Shown one piece after another: positions 23,690 through 35,700 of a stretch of DNA of 64,000 nucleotides. Each line of letters opens with the position of its first letter. Within the stretch, counting starts at the first letter, position 1. The translations under genes were made by a program, and so were the position numbers. The stretch is taken from NCBI RefSeq assembly GCF_035046485.1, contig NC_085137.1, positions 254,594,733 through 254,658,732 on the forward strand, given 5' to 3'. This DNA comes from Aedes albopictus (lineage: Eukaryota > Arthropoda > Insecta > Diptera > Culicidae). A model generated the notes under the pieces. That model was not told where the DNA came from, searched no databases, and saw only the letters and a program-made list of their open reading frames with translations.

Positions 23690-24190
23690 CAATGCGAATG
23701 AATTACTGGAGAAATCCTTGAAAAAAATTACCGAAGAAATCGCAGAAGTTCACGGAGGAATCCTTAAAGAACTCCCGAAAGAAATCTCTGAAGTAGTTTT
23801 AAGAGAAATGTTTGAAGATCTTCATGGAGAAATCCCGGAAGAAGTTTTTTAAAAAAAGCACTGAAGTAGTTTCTGGATCAATTCCAAGAATTATTAAAAA
23901 AAAATCTCTAAGAGCAACTCAAAAATCACGTACACTTTTTTCAAGAAGAATTTTCAGGAGAAAGCTTTGAAAGAGTTTCTGTTGAAATCCTTGAAGATTT
24001 TTTGAGAAGAAATCCCTAAGGCAGTTGTTGAAACAAATTCTGAGGAAGTTCTTGAAGAAACCCCTAAAGGAGTTCTTTAAGCTCGCGAAGAAGTCTTGAG
24101 AGAAAATCCATGAATAAGACTGAAAGTATCGAAGAAGAAGCTATTGTTGAAATTTCTGAATTAGTTTCTTAGGAAAACCCTTACGTTACT
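23690..24190 (+). repeat. degenerate GAAGAAATCC minisatellite, left part
   Basis: Roughly 12- and 24-bp units built on GAAGAAATCCCT/GAGTTCTTG repeat imperfectly. The same motif resumes at 25815-25865 and 26235-26385, so the RTE and SINE insertions between them appear to have split one array. Confidence 0.6.
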
Positions 24191-24192
24191 TT

Positions 24193-25812
24193 ACCGATCA
24201 GGCTAAGGCCTGGGTGGCCTCTGCTGTACATAGTAGCCGTCTCCATTCCACTCGGTCCATGGCTGTGTGTCTCCAGTACCGCACTCTGCGTAGGGTCCGC
24301 AGATCGTCCTCCACTTGGTCGCTGCGCACCACGTCTTCTTGTACCGGACTTTCGAGAAGCATTTTAGTCGGGTTGCTATCCGACATCCTGATGACGTGAC
24401 CCGTCCACCGTAGCCTTCCGATTTCCGCGGTTTGGACGATGGTTGGTTCTCTCAGCAGCTGATGCAGCTCATAGTTCATTCGCCTTCTCCAAGTCCCGTC
24501 TTCCATCTGCACTCTGCCGTAGATGGTACGCAACACCTTCCGTTTGGAAACTCCAAGGGCCCGTTGGTCCTCTGCACGTAGGGTCCATGCTTCATGTCCA
24601 TAGAGAACTACCGGTCATATCAGCGTTTTGTAGATAGTGAACTTCGTGTGACGGCGTACTTTGTTCGATCGTAGAGTTCTGCGGAGTCCAAAGTAAGCTC
24701 GATTTCCTGTCACAATGCGTCTCTGAATTTCTATGCTGGTGTCGTTATGTCGGTGGTCACTGGTGAGCCCAAGTACACGAATTCTTCAACCGCCTCGATT
24801 TCGCCACCATCGGTAGAAACTCGCGGTGTGCCGGCGCGGTGATTCCTCCCTAGAGCCCTTTGCCATCATGTACTTTGTCTGCGACACAATAATGACCAAT
24901 CCGATTCGCCTTCACTTTTCATTCGGATGTACGTGTCCGTCATCGTCTCAAATTTACGAGCAACAATGATATTGATCATCAGCGAAACCAAGCAGCTGAA
25001 CGGACTTCGTGAAAATCGTTCCAATCGTGTTTATCCCCGCTCTCCTAATTACTTACACCCTCTCAATGTTGAACAGCAAGCACGAAAGACCATCACCTTG
25101 CCGTAACCCTCTTGGAGATTCGAAGGGACTCGAGAGTGTCCCTGATACTCGAACTACGCACATCACTCGATCCATCGTCGCCTTGATCAACCGTATCAGT
25201 TTATCCGGGAATCCGTATTCGTGCATAATCTGCCATAGCTGTTCTCGATCGATTGTATCATACGCCGATTTGAAATCGATGAACAAGTTGTATTCGCGGC
25301 ATTTCTGCAACACCTGGCGGATGGCGAACATCTGGTCCGTTGTAGCGCGTTCACCCATGAATCCAGCCTGATATTGCCCCACGAACTCTCTTGCAATCGG
25401 TGATAGACGGCGGCATAAAATTTGAGAGAGCGCTCAATAGTGTGATCGCGCGATAGCTCCCGCAATCCAACTTGTCGCCATTTTTTGTAGATGGGACACA
25501 CGATACCTTCCATCCACTCCTCCAGTAATACTTCCTCCTCCCAAATCTTGGTAATGACCCAGTGTAGTGCTCTCACCAGTGCTTCTCTACCGTATTTTAA
25601 AAACTCGCTTGGTAGTTGATCTGCTCCAGCGGCTTTGTTGTTTTTCAACCGGCTAACCTCCTTTTCAATCTCTTGGTTGTTAGGGGCTGGAAATCTTTCG
25701 TCCTTTTGCGCACGTACTCCCAGATCTGTTACCACGCCACCTTCGGTGCTTGCAACGTCGCCGGGTCTTAAGAAAACCCAGCAGAAATTAATGAACAAGT
25801 CTCCGAAGCACC
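24193..25812 (-). pseudogene. RTE-type LINE, 5'-truncated and broken
   Basis: Minus-strand translations give RTE-clade reverse-transcriptase blocks: KNNKAAGADQLPSEFLKYG, then YQAGFMGERATTDQMFAIRQ, FIDFKSAYDTIDR and GLRQGDGLSCLLFN, then the C-terminal GRLRWTGHVIRM region. Frame breaks occur near 25480 and 25050, and the FADD core is not readable. The 3' end GCCTGATCGGTAA at 24193 is typical of the clade. The endonuclease half is missing. Confidence 0.8.
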
Positions 25813-25865
25813 TCATGTAGGAATTCTTGAAGGATATATCTTGAAAGCATTCTTGAAGAGGTTCC

Positions 25866-26085
25866 TATATCATGCTAAAGGGTGACCGGTTCGATTCCCG
25901 GTCGGTTCAGGAACTTATCGTCATCGAAATTTTCTTGACTTTCTAGAGCATTGAGTATCCTTCGTGCCTGCTACACGATATACACATTCGAAATCGTCAT
26001 TGGCAGAGGAAACTCTCGGTTAATAACTGTGGAAGTCTTCATAGAACATTAAACTGTTGATTAAACTGAGAAGTAGGGTTTGTCG
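25866..26085 (+). mobile_element. Feilai-like SINE, 5'-truncated
   Basis: B box GGTTCGATTCC is followed by the body CTTCGTGCCTGCTACACGA, GGCAGAGGAAACTC and TAATAACTGTGGAAG, matching the complete copy at 60826-61096. The A box is lost. Confidence 0.75.
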
Positions 26086-26094
26086 CAATGAGAA

Positions 26095-26200
26095 CTTGTG
26101 GACCTTGTGGGGATGATTAAAGCACCACGTGTCTATCACGCCGAGGACCTGGGATCGAATCCCACTCCCGACAAACTCACAAAGCCTGAATTCTTCATTT
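26095..26200 (+). mobile_element. SINE family C, short copy
   Basis: The segment CACGCCGAGGACCTGGGATC followed by GAATCCCA matches the T-arm region of the minus-strand SINE at 10262-10470. Its B box is GGATCGAATCC. Only the tRNA-like part and a little 3' body are visible. Confidence 0.5.
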
Positions 26201-26234
26201 CTTCCAGAGGACAAGTAAAGCGTAGGTTCCGAGA

Positions 26235-26385
26235 TGCATAAATCTCTGCAGGATATCTTGGAGGAATGCTTGAATCTCCAAAGAAGTTGCTTGTGAAAAC
26301 CCTGAAGGAGCTCCTGGAGAAATTCCTTAAGGAGTTAGCGGAGAAATCTCCAAAGGAAATTCTAGAGGAATCTACGGCAATGAGT
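26235..26385 (+). repeat. degenerate GAAGAAATCC minisatellite, right part
   Basis: Continues the array seen at 23690-24190, with units like GGAGAAATTCCTTAAGGAG. The array can stay open in one frame (26266-26400), but that is a property of the repeat and not evidence of a gene. Confidence 0.55.
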
Positions 26386-26992
26386 TCTTGGATATATTTG
26401 GCAAACTTTTTTGTTGTAACGTCACTTTTTCACTCTATGTTTATTCCATATTTTCGTTTATATATATCATATGGTTATATGAATTTATTTTACATTCGAA
26501 ATATGTTAGTTTTGGTGGCGCAATATTACTTCTTCAATAATATGACAGTATATTTGTGTTGAAATATTTAACCAAAATTGTGCCCCTTGAAATTAAAAAC
26601 ACAAATTACGTACCAAGCGAAGAACAAATGACAACTCCTGTACTGTCGTCAGACGCATAAATGTCACATGTTACATTTCGTCATTTTTTCAAGTTTTTAT
26701 GTCAAACGTCATATTTTGATATGTATTTTTGAAATATTTTGTCAACATACGAATTTATATAGGGTGACCAAGGGTATTATCGACAAGTTTGTCCTGAAAT
26801 TTGGGCATATAACTAGACTAGAACTAAACTAAAAACTAGAAAATCAATCGACAGCTCGAGCTCCCACAATATTATTCCAGTTGTTTATACAAAATAAACT
26901 TCTTGTAAATTCTCCAAAAAACATCGGAATTGTAGGATGATCAAGCTTCTTGAAGGATATCTACCAGAGAACGTGAGATTTTCTAGACGACT
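26386..26992. other. AT-rich unassigned
   Basis: At 26759-26800 AGGGTGACCAAGGGTATTAT resembles the right terminus of the MITE at 7391-7583, so a diverged relative may start here. No partner end was found. Confidence 0.3.
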
Positions 26993-28411
26993 CACACTGT
27001 TGCGGATGGCCCAAAAACGTGATCGAAATTGTTTTGACCATGAAAACATGATTTTTGATCTTTAGTGTCTTCGGCAAAGTTTTTCTATAAAATAAGCCCT
27101 AATTTATGGAAACATCAGTTTTGTGATCAATCCCCCTATAAGTGAAAAACGATTTCTATCTTTTTTATTTGTAAACTAAAACAATATGTTTGTTCAGAGA
27201 AGTTGTAGACAATTTTACTAGAAATAACTTTGCCGAACATACAAAATTTCCATCTTTTGATTTGTATGTACATTTGAGGCGTTTTTATAAAGCACCCCTC
27301 AAAAAACAGTTTTTTGTTTATAATTTTTTCTATGCATTTTTCTCAATTTCCAAATCTTCTAGCAAATGTTTTGCCTTATTGAAACGCGTAACTTTCTCGA
27401 AGAAAATATATATCTATCTCTCATATTTATCATGTTATTGAAAATTTTACTTTAAAAAATGCTTATGTTTGGCATGCCCATTTGTTAACTTTCGCACGTT
27501 TTCGCAGACCAGCATTTCCACATTTGAAAATATGGAACGAGTTTTATCTATTGCAAATATAGCCAGTTTTAGCCTGATTTCGCCTGTATATTAAAATTCA
27601 CATACTAGAAATGACTATCATTATAAAATGTGTCATTGTAAAATGATCAACATATAAAAAAATGTACTCAGTACTTTTCTTACTTGATTTTCCCACATGA
27701 ACGCGCAAAACCGTTTTTACAGAACCACTTGGAACTGCATCAGATAGCTTTCCCATAAAATATAAGTTTTTTTTTCAGATAAACAGTAGTTCTCAAAGTA
27801 GTACGATAAGTCTCTTCCACAAAATAAACGATATTGTTAAATGCTCTTGATAATGCTAATAAAATTTTTCGTGTTCATGTACAGTTTTGCAGAAATGTTA
27901 ATTTTCAGAAAGTTGAAATAACAGCATCTAATGATTCTTTTAAAATTGGTTTACTTGAAAAATGTAACTTTTCTGATATAATTAACAATAACATATATCA
28001 TTGATTAACGTCATCACTAATTACATTGCTTCCAGTTACTATCGTGTCATATGATTAGAGCAAAAGGTTTTTCGCATCCTACGTTTATGATGTTCTAGTT
28101 TTTTTTCGGAAATACATAGTCCAATATTCTTTATTATGGGATCAGATGTTTCAAACAGTCGATGTAAGAGATCTGTGTTAATTTTGATTTTTGAAAACTT
28201 ACGTGTATGATCGTCCCTGTGATTCCTGATGTCTTTGTTGCGTGACTCTTGTGCTTCCTCGGACAGAAAAAAATATATACGGTAACTGGAAGCAATATAT
28301 TTAGTGATGACAGTAATCAATGATATGTGTTAATATTAACATATTAGTTTTATTTTAAAGTAAACAAATAAAAAAGTAAATTTTTGTTTTTGGGTCATCC
28401 ACAACAGTGTG
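26993..28411. mobile_element. second Transib-like element
   Basis: The ends CACACTGTTG and CAACAGTGTG are perfect inverse complements within inverted repeats of about 26 bp. The 5-bp repeat CGACT flanks both sides (26988-26992 and 28412-28416). Internal phrases GTCTTCGGCAAAGTTTTTCT and ATCAATCCCCCTA correspond to blocks in the foldback at 3868-6585, so the two appear to be distant relatives. No transposase is recognisable in the 1,419 bp. A superfamily other than Transib is possible because the heptamer is CACACTG here. Confidence 0.65.
27962..28345. repeat. inverted repeat pair within the second Transib-like element
   Basis: About 70 bp near 27965-28045 pairs with 28265-28340 (GTAACTGGAAGCAAT and TTAGTGATGAC shared on opposite strands). 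It is probably a nested MITE of about 385 bp. The target duplication was not resolved. Confidence 0.5.
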
Positions 28412-28869
28412 CGACTGTTAAGATGCTTCATGTGCGTTGCCAGAATCCTTAGAAAAACTTCACCGGCATATCTTTAAGAATTTCACTAACATCTTCAGTT
28501 TCCTTAAAAGATCTACCATAAATTTCATTGAGAAACGTTTTAAATTCATTAAAATTTAGGCTTCAATTATTATTAACTGCAATTATACCAGTATTTAAAC
28601 TATAAGTTCGTATGAAGTTTTCAGGACTTTTCATAGAATTGTTTTAAATATTATGACACATGCTATGTCACTACTGGCGTGTTAATAGGGATTCCCATTG
28701 AACATGGGACAGCTATGCGGCGCAGGGCAGAATATTTCTAGATGAGACGTCGGCATGAGCCATGGCTGAATTTCTAACAGAATTCCTACACTGAGCCAAC
28801 TCTCCCGATCACAGTTATATGTCAGTCCTATATTACTGCACTATTGGAATATCATATGAATCTACTCTT
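28412..28869. other. unassigned, no gene seen
   Basis: AT-rich DNA between the Transib-like element and the SINE. No frame, repeat end or signal could be supported. Confidence 0.35.
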
Positions 28870-29035
28870 GTGTTGAAAATGGGATGTGAGAGTTATAGGC
28901 TAGGTGCGCGAATGTATATGCTGCAACTCCAATAATATCCTTCACATTTTGAAAAAAGTTTCCTCGGGCTGGAGCGGGAGTCGAACTCACAACGTCTAAA
29001 TGACCGACGCCGCTAGCCGCACGACCACGAAGCTC
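28870..29035 (-). mobile_element. SINE family A, minus-strand relative
   Basis: On the minus strand GAGCTTCGTGGTCGTGCGGC with TAGCGGCGTCGGTC matches the A-box region of the SINE at 49186 (GGGCTTCGTGGCCGAGCGG). The B box GAGTTCGACTCC follows. The 3' body differs from 49186, so it is a subfamily or a chimera. Confidence 0.6.
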
Positions 29036-29664
29036 ACTTACTGGAATTGCGAAATTATGCAAAACGTATTCCACTTTATCTGCCAATGTTGCTTTTCCAC
29101 CCGGCCAAAGTTATATGCACAGCTAATGCATTGATCGTGTTATGTGCATATAACTCCGATATGCGCAAGTGTCATTGAGTTTTATTAGAAGACTTTTCAT
29201 TTGGAACTGTTTATGGTATGATACGTACTGCCCATAACTGCATACATGTAACATTTGCAGTTTTTGTCAATGTTGACTTAATACCGGGGATCATCTCCAA
29301 ATTATCAGTACTTTCATCCACCCAATTGAGATTGACAAGTTTGTCCTACGAAATATGAAATAAATACCAAGTCGTTTTGTCTCATTATCAAACATTCACG
29401 AATGTAACCGCATAACAGTCACACTGGGAATACACACTGGCCTCGTAGCGGACCGCCAATCATAATTTGGTCTAATTATTTTTACAACTATTCGCCCAGC
29501 ATAGAAGAAGAGCTGTAGAAGATTTCATTACAAAAAGATTAATTTTGATTTCTTTGGAAATTTTTGAAATTTTAATCCTTGCCATACTAAAGCAAGTTGC
29601 AAACTTTGAGCTCCATGTTCTCCCATGCCTACTTTTGTCGAATGTGACTGTTATGCAGTTATGG
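29036..29664. other. inverted motifs around the hAT-like element
   Basis: CTGCCCATAACTGCATA (29229-29245) is the inverse of the DNA on both sides of the element at 29665-30863 once that element is removed. CGCATAACAGTCAC near 29408 also has inverted partners. An older MITE therefore probably surrounds the insertion. No gene was seen. Confidence 0.4.
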
Positions 29665-30863
29665 TAAAGTGACCAGATCATCAGAGCTCCAACGCGGGAC
29701 ATTAATTTGGAAAGATACATAATAAGGTGAAATCATGATCTTTTTTTGTAATCGTATACGTAACGATTTTTTTGTTCGTAGAATACGAAGCTATCATTTC
29801 TTCTACCAAGCATATCTTTCTGCGTTGTGAACTTCGAAGCAGTGGGACAAACTCATAAACATTATTTCTACAGTCTTTAAAAGAAACCTGATAATTGAAT
29901 CTAGCTGTCAAAAATATGGTTTTAATATTTCAACTCTCAGTTGCTTTCAAAATTAAAATTAGGGTGGTTCAAACTTCGAACAAAACTGAAACAAAAATCG
30001 TTTATCACAGCATTTTTGCCTGACAAGCATGACGTGAACTCTACAATTTCTTGAGGTTATTATTACCCTCTAAGTTCCTGAAAATGTTAACCAATCTAGC
30101 TTCTGCTTGTCCAATTTTGTCATTTGCGTACTATTTCCTTAAGTAGCTCGGATGCTTCTCTGTCAACATTGATTAACTTATTGGATGAATTTTATTTACG
30201 AGCGTACTCGCTTGAACCGCCTGCCAGTCAATGAAGGTTTTGATATTCACCCATTTGAAAAAAAAAAAAAATAACACAGTCAAAACAAAATTCCGATAAA
30301 AGTTTACTATACTGGGCTTGGAAAGATTTTAACTTCGGGCAACAATTTCCTTCCAGATTTTTTATCTGACTGTGCGCACTTACATAGTAATAAAAGTAGT
30401 TTTCTACCCTGAAGTTTAAACTTGAGACAGTTTCATCTATTATTTTTGTAATTGTACCCTTGTTACTTTGACTGTGCATTAAAATCAACCAAATATTCGA
30501 ATTTTTTCTTCAAAAATAAAAAAAAGAGCTAAGACTGCTATCGCTCGATGAAAAAAAGGTTTCAACAGTTCAAACTTCACTGTAACCTAGAATCTTCATG
30601 TACTTTCTCGCAAAAATCTTTCAGTTTTTGAACTCTGATGTTGAAAGTACCGTTAATATGTTTGATGTGATTTATGCTCTGTACAAAACCGGTTTGACTA
30701 TTTTGGCTTTAATATTTTGAATCCTTGTTGAATTTTTTTCAAACGCGGGACATTTTTACGATTTGAGACGAACGCGGGACATTTCGCGGGACATAATTTG
30801 TCGCGGGACATTTGGTCAAAATGCGGGACTGTCCCGCGAAACGCGGGACGTCTGGTCACTTTA
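29665..30863. mobile_element. hAT-like transposon, non-autonomous
   Basis: The ends TAAAGTGACCAGA and TCTGGTCACTTTA are inverse complements, and the 8-bp repeat AGTTATGG flanks both sides (29657-29664 and 30864-30871), as expected for hAT elements. CGCGGGAC occurs once near the left end and repeatedly at 30743-30850 in both orientations, like iterated transposase-binding sites. No transposase frame is visible in 1,199 bp. Confidence 0.75.
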
Positions 30864-30929
30864 AGTTATGGGCAGCGTAGGTATAATGATTCATTTGAAG
30901 TTAACGTGTCAGATTAGGGATACAATGTA

Positions 30930-31787
30930 CCGTCAAGGCACCATTCACCGTGGATCTAAGAGGATTTGGGGCGAATACGGACTGTCATTTGACACCAATC
31001 TTAAAAACATTGTTGGTGCCGCTGTTAATTGCTTTCATTAGAGGTTAAAATTAAAGTAATATTCACAAAAGAAGAAAAATTTTCAAAAAAATTGATGATA
31101 TAGTACAATTAGTAGAGGGTAGTAAGGTCGCCTAATTCCGTGGTAGGTCACCATTCACCGTGGTAGTAGGGACCCATTCACCGTGTGTCAGAAATTTTAT
31201 TCTATTTTGTTTAAAAAAGATCAAAAAAACCCAACCTAGTGAATTTTCTTCGTTTTTATTCATTTCAAGTAATAACTTACCAGATTTAATTAGAAAAACG
31301 AATGTTCAAATTTTCAGGTATATGGGACAATATGGGGCACGGTGAATGGAGACCATTGATTTTTAGGGTACCCATTTACCGTGCCTTTTTGTTTCAATTA
31401 AAAAGTACAAGTAATCGTACTTTCTTGTTAAACTTTCTTCGGTAATGCAAAATACATACCTTATAAGTGAACTTAATTGCTTCTTGGTTGAATAAAAACG
31501 TTACTACATTTAGTTTATCGCTTAAATCACCTTAGCGCAGTTTTGTTTTTTTCACTATGAATGCAGTGAACGAGCAGAAAACCGCTTCATGTAAACACAC
31601 TTTAGTGTTAAAATGGTACTTTAAAAAGTTTCTAATGAGCGTTTTGACATGGTAACAATTCATTGGCGTTGTATTGGTGCAATTGAAGGGAAACTGTCAT
31701 ACCATTCAATCGTAATATGGAAATAATGAAAATATATTCGCAGGCACACGGTGAATGGAGCCCCCACGGTGAATGGCGCCTTGACGG
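30930..31787. mobile_element. TA-flanked element with iterated TTCACCGTG
   Basis: The ends CCGTCAAGGCACCATTCACC and the inverted GGTGAATGGCGCCTTGACGG are flanked by TA. ATTCACCGTG or its complement recurs at about 31148, 31170, 31338, 31372, 31748 and 31765 as well as at both ends. There is no coding frame. Its architecture resembles that of 8461-9405. Confidence 0.7.
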
Positions 31788-31789
31788 TA

Positions 31790-33410
31790 TGTGTAGTGTC
31801 TGATAAAATAGGCTCTTAGAATTATTTCAGTGCAGATATTTCTCTGACCTCTACCAGTTTCAATAAAAATTCTTCAGGAATAATAACAAGGAACTCTAAT
31901 TTGAGTGACGAATTCCTCCAGGTATCTTATGCAATCGTGAAAAATCTCTTCTTTAATTCAGCTACGACGTAAGATTCCCGGGTAGCGATTAAGTACTGAC
32001 ATTCAAAACGTTATATTGGTTTGTCTAGCAACAAAAAAAAAACTGAAAACAATATTTGAATATTGAAACTAGTAGACGTCCAATTCGTTTTCAAAATAGG
32101 AATCATGAGCAAGTCCACTGCTGTTGATAAAAGTCTTTTGACCAACGGTCGAAAACAATATTGCCCTACTTTACTGTGTTTGCTACAGTTCATCAACCTG
32201 TATCGATAGCCTTGTCAAATGCAGTCTTCTAAATATTAGAAATGTTGAAAATAATGTGAAAACTCATACATCAGAAAACCTTTTTTCGAGTGGACTTTAA
32301 TCTTTCAGTTGAACAAATGTAATAACAATAATCAAATTGTATAATACTCAAACTGTACTGGCAGAATCAATACTGTAATCGGTAATCAGATAAGAAAGGT
32401 CAAGTCGCCTACAATTCATTCGTGGTGGTAACCTATAGTGCCTACCTGCGCGTAGGATTTCTGCGTCGACGAAGGCGTGCGTACAGGAATATTGGTAATA
32501 GGTATTTTGGCTTACCTTTATCATCATCGAATGCATGGTTGATTTCCCTCGACGTCACCCCTTTTGTCGTCAAAGGTCTACTTTAGGTGATGGTGAGTAC
32601 GTGCTATCAGTCTAGTAGCACCGATTATCAGCTCTTCGAAATTAACAAATCGGCTTGAATAATTAACTTTTTCTAACGGACGATGTTTTGTCACTTGTCT
32701 TTCTTCTTGATTCGTTGCACTTTTCACTGACCAATTTTTCCTCTGATATGGTTATTTTTACAAATCACACTTTTCTCCACTTTTTCTACGATGTATGGCT
32801 AGATGGATATATTTAGAAAAAAAAACAATATTTGCGCAAAATCACAGGCTTCTAATACGTTTTAGACTATTGCACATATGTAATCGATTTATGTATGGGA
32901 TCCAACCACAAAGCGGTCAGCCTTGATAGGATATGACCATGCGAGATCTATTTGCTTCCTTCCTGCGCGATAATGTTTGCAAAACGTGCAAAAAATGTGC
33001 GAAAAGTCTGCGCGCTCAAGCACACGATCCACTGGCATAGGATGTACACAATGTTGACCCACAAGTATGGCGAAGTGCTAATGACGGCTGTCTCGGACGG
33101 ACTGAGTCTCGAACGAGCTCTTCTCGCCTGATGGTGATACCGTTCACCACGACGTCACACCACTACCGACTTAGCCAGCTGCGTCGTACGATTCCGCACC
33201 TGCGGTTGGATGAACCTAAAAGCAGAAAAACAGAAAAACAGTCATAATCGTCATATGAACCCCTGGATCAGTGGTTTTCAACTGATAATAAACTGGGACA
33301 CGTTTATCACCAGAGAACAATGTATGTGTTCTGTGGGGTGAATTAGCCAGGGATTTTTCTTTCATATATGTTTATTAAAAAATATTTTCTACCATTTTTC
33401 AATCAAAATA
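31790..33410. other. low-repeat region with a CpG-richer block
   Basis: 32880-33240 is GC-richer and contains no repeat seen elsewhere in the window. On the minus strand a strong acceptor-like tract (pyrimidines ending CTGCTTTTAG at about 33215-33235) precedes sequence closed by stops in all frames, so a non-coding exon or regulatory block is possible. It could also be unique intergenic DNA. Confidence 0.3.
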
Positions 33411-33871
33411 AGGTAATTCCCCAATTGTTGAACGGTTAGTACTGCCATTTTTATTTTCGTTTGTTTTTCCGTGCATAATTCCACTTAAGTTGAAGAATAT
33501 CCAGTGAACGTCTAGATCTACTCATTCCTTATACTTCCCATTGAATTTGTATTCCCTTAAATTCCTGAACTGAAGTCGTTTAAAACATGACTAGATGCAA
33601 ACATGACTGAAGAGATTTGGCTAGAAGAGAACACGATAAAAGAAAAGAACGCCTTTGAAAGCCCCTGAAACACTTTTGGAAACCCATGGGACCCACTCAA
33701 CCCTCTGCTATCCCTTGAAAACCCGTGGTCACTCCTGGATCCTTTCTGGAACGCCCTTAAATACTCCTGGGAATACATTAACACTCTGAATCTCTCTGGA
33801 ACGCCCTTGAATCTCCCTTAAGCCCTTTGGAACACTCCCGGCAACATGTTCAACAATTGGCCAATTACCCT
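33411..33871. mobile_element. 461-bp MITE with degenerate CCCTGGAA repeats inside
   Basis: The ends AGGTAATTCCCCAATTGTTG and the inverted CAACAATTGGCCAATTACCC are flanked by ATA (33408-33410 and 33872-33874). The interior (33640-33840) is a degenerate run of GGAACGCCCTTGAA-type units. Confidence 0.6.
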
Positions 33872-34810
33872 ATATGGTTTCAAAGCTGTAATCATCGTAT
33901 TATATTAGAATCTACTCAAATAAATTTATTTCGATTTGGAGGCTGAATAACGCACTGTGGCCAAAACACCAGACTGGCCAAAGCTTCTACCCTATTCACC
34001 CTATATATTGATTCTGAAAGACTCCAATAGTAGTCCCTCTTGTTATTATAGAAAATTTCTTGAATTTTCATCACTATTGTTTTGGCGTGTGCTAGAATTA
34101 AAAAAAAACAATTCTGCTAAAATTATAACATTACTAGTACAGGACTAGAACTTCATCAAAGAAAGATCATATAATTTATAGCTGAATCTCTTGATGAATT
34201 TTGAGTAAAAATCAAAGAATTTAACTTTTGTTCTTCATAACTCCAAAACTCCAATGTGTTACGTGATTTTATTCAAAAAAGAAAAAAATAATCTACAAAA
34301 CAAAAAAATAGACATTGTTGAAGATTCCTAAGGAAAGCTTGAATGCTCTACCAATATGTGGCATTCTGCTTAATTAAAAATCCGTATTTTTATATTGTAT
34401 TCAACTTTTCACACTTATTGAAAAGTAATATCTATTTGTATTGAATTTTCTTTATATTCATGATATTTTTGCTTAAGTTTAAATATTTAAAGTTCGACAA
34501 GTAGGGATACAATCTGGGAAAAAAGTTGTCAACCACTGCCCCAGATGTAATCCATGCGAGGCGATAGAGATGAATCACGGAGAAAACGCAGATTTTCCGC
34601 TGTGAGGGCACCGTTGTTGTATTGGTGTTATGTCCGATCGGATCGATGGTCGAGCGCAGACCTCCAGAGAGTATTAATCTGAGATTACTATAGCTGTACA
34701 GTGTTGGCAACATTTAGATACTTGAGATTTTATTATAAGGGCAATTTTTAATTACACTAGTTAGAATTTGTTTCGACTTACTTGATCATATTGAATGAAG
34801 ATACCTGCCA
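33872..34810. other. AT-rich unassigned
   Basis: No gene or element end could be supported. A GC-richer patch at 34500-34690 has open frames on the minus strand without recognised homology. Confidence 0.3.
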
Positions 34811-34925
34811 CATGCAAAAAGGTCATCGGAAGAGGAAGCTCTCAGTTAATAGCTTTGAAGTGCTCATAGAAGCTGAAATGCAGGCTTCGCCCCAGTTGGG
34901 GTGTTACGCCAAAAAGAAGAAGAAG
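34811..34925 (+). mobile_element. Feilai-like SINE, 3' part
   Basis: GGAAGAGGAAGCTCTCAGTT, AAGTGCTCATAGAAGCT and TTACGCCAAAAAGAAG match the 3' body of the copy at 60826-61096. Confidence 0.7.
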
Positions 34926-35700
34926 CATTGCTCTGAAAATTTTACAATAACTCGCTAACATTTTACTACCTAATAAAACCCACACACAATAACACGCCTT
35001 TCCTTTAATCTGACGCAAAAACTGTCCCATCCAAAACCTCTTTTACTACCCAAGTAACCACAAGCATTACAACACTGCACTAATTTACACCGAATATCAA
35101 CTTTTCAAAAGCATAATTCAATATTTCCACACCTGTCAAGCAATAGTACATTAGCTTGGCTTGGCATCATTAATGTAATAATGCATTACATTATTTTAAT
35201 ACACAATTATACATTAAGATTAAGGGATGATATACGGTAATTGAATCGCATTATCAGAATAAAAGCATTGTAGCAAAATTAAAGGCTGACCAACGTTATA
35301 CTAACAATACATGATAAAACCTTGAAGTAGATCCTCAGATGGTAAATAAATCAAACTATGCTCTTGTAAAGAGAACAACTTTACACTTCTGTTAATCTTC
35401 CGTTTCAATTCAGTGTTTGTATTCCAAACCAGAATTTTAAAACCTGTAGCGCAACTTGTTAGAAGCCTCCATCTCCCGATTGTTGCATATAATACAAGCA
35501 AAGCCAATATACGATTTTTTTACGGAAAGTGCTTCTACTTGTTGATTTCAACTACACATGTATTAGAAACATTAGGATCATCTTTAACAACATCACATAT
35601 TCCGTTCATTATTATATAGCATCAGACAATAATGATTCCCAGAAAAAAAACAGAATTCCATTTTAAAAAAAGTAAATTTTATTTCTTTCTTCTAAACTAC
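34926..35700. other. unassigned, one transposon end
   Basis: CCCAAGTAACCACAAGC at about 35049 resembles the terminus of the 272-bp palindromic MITEs, but no right end was found. No gene was recognised. Confidence 0.3.

Noticed and set aside
26266..26562. 98-codon frame with repeated KLLVKTLKELLEKFLKE-like helix
   Set aside because: The first half is translation of the degenerate GAAGAAATCC minisatellite, not a gene.
29281..29345. Relative of the MITE at 7391
   Set aside because: Only the phrase GACAAGTTTGTCCT is shared with 26780, too little to define an element.
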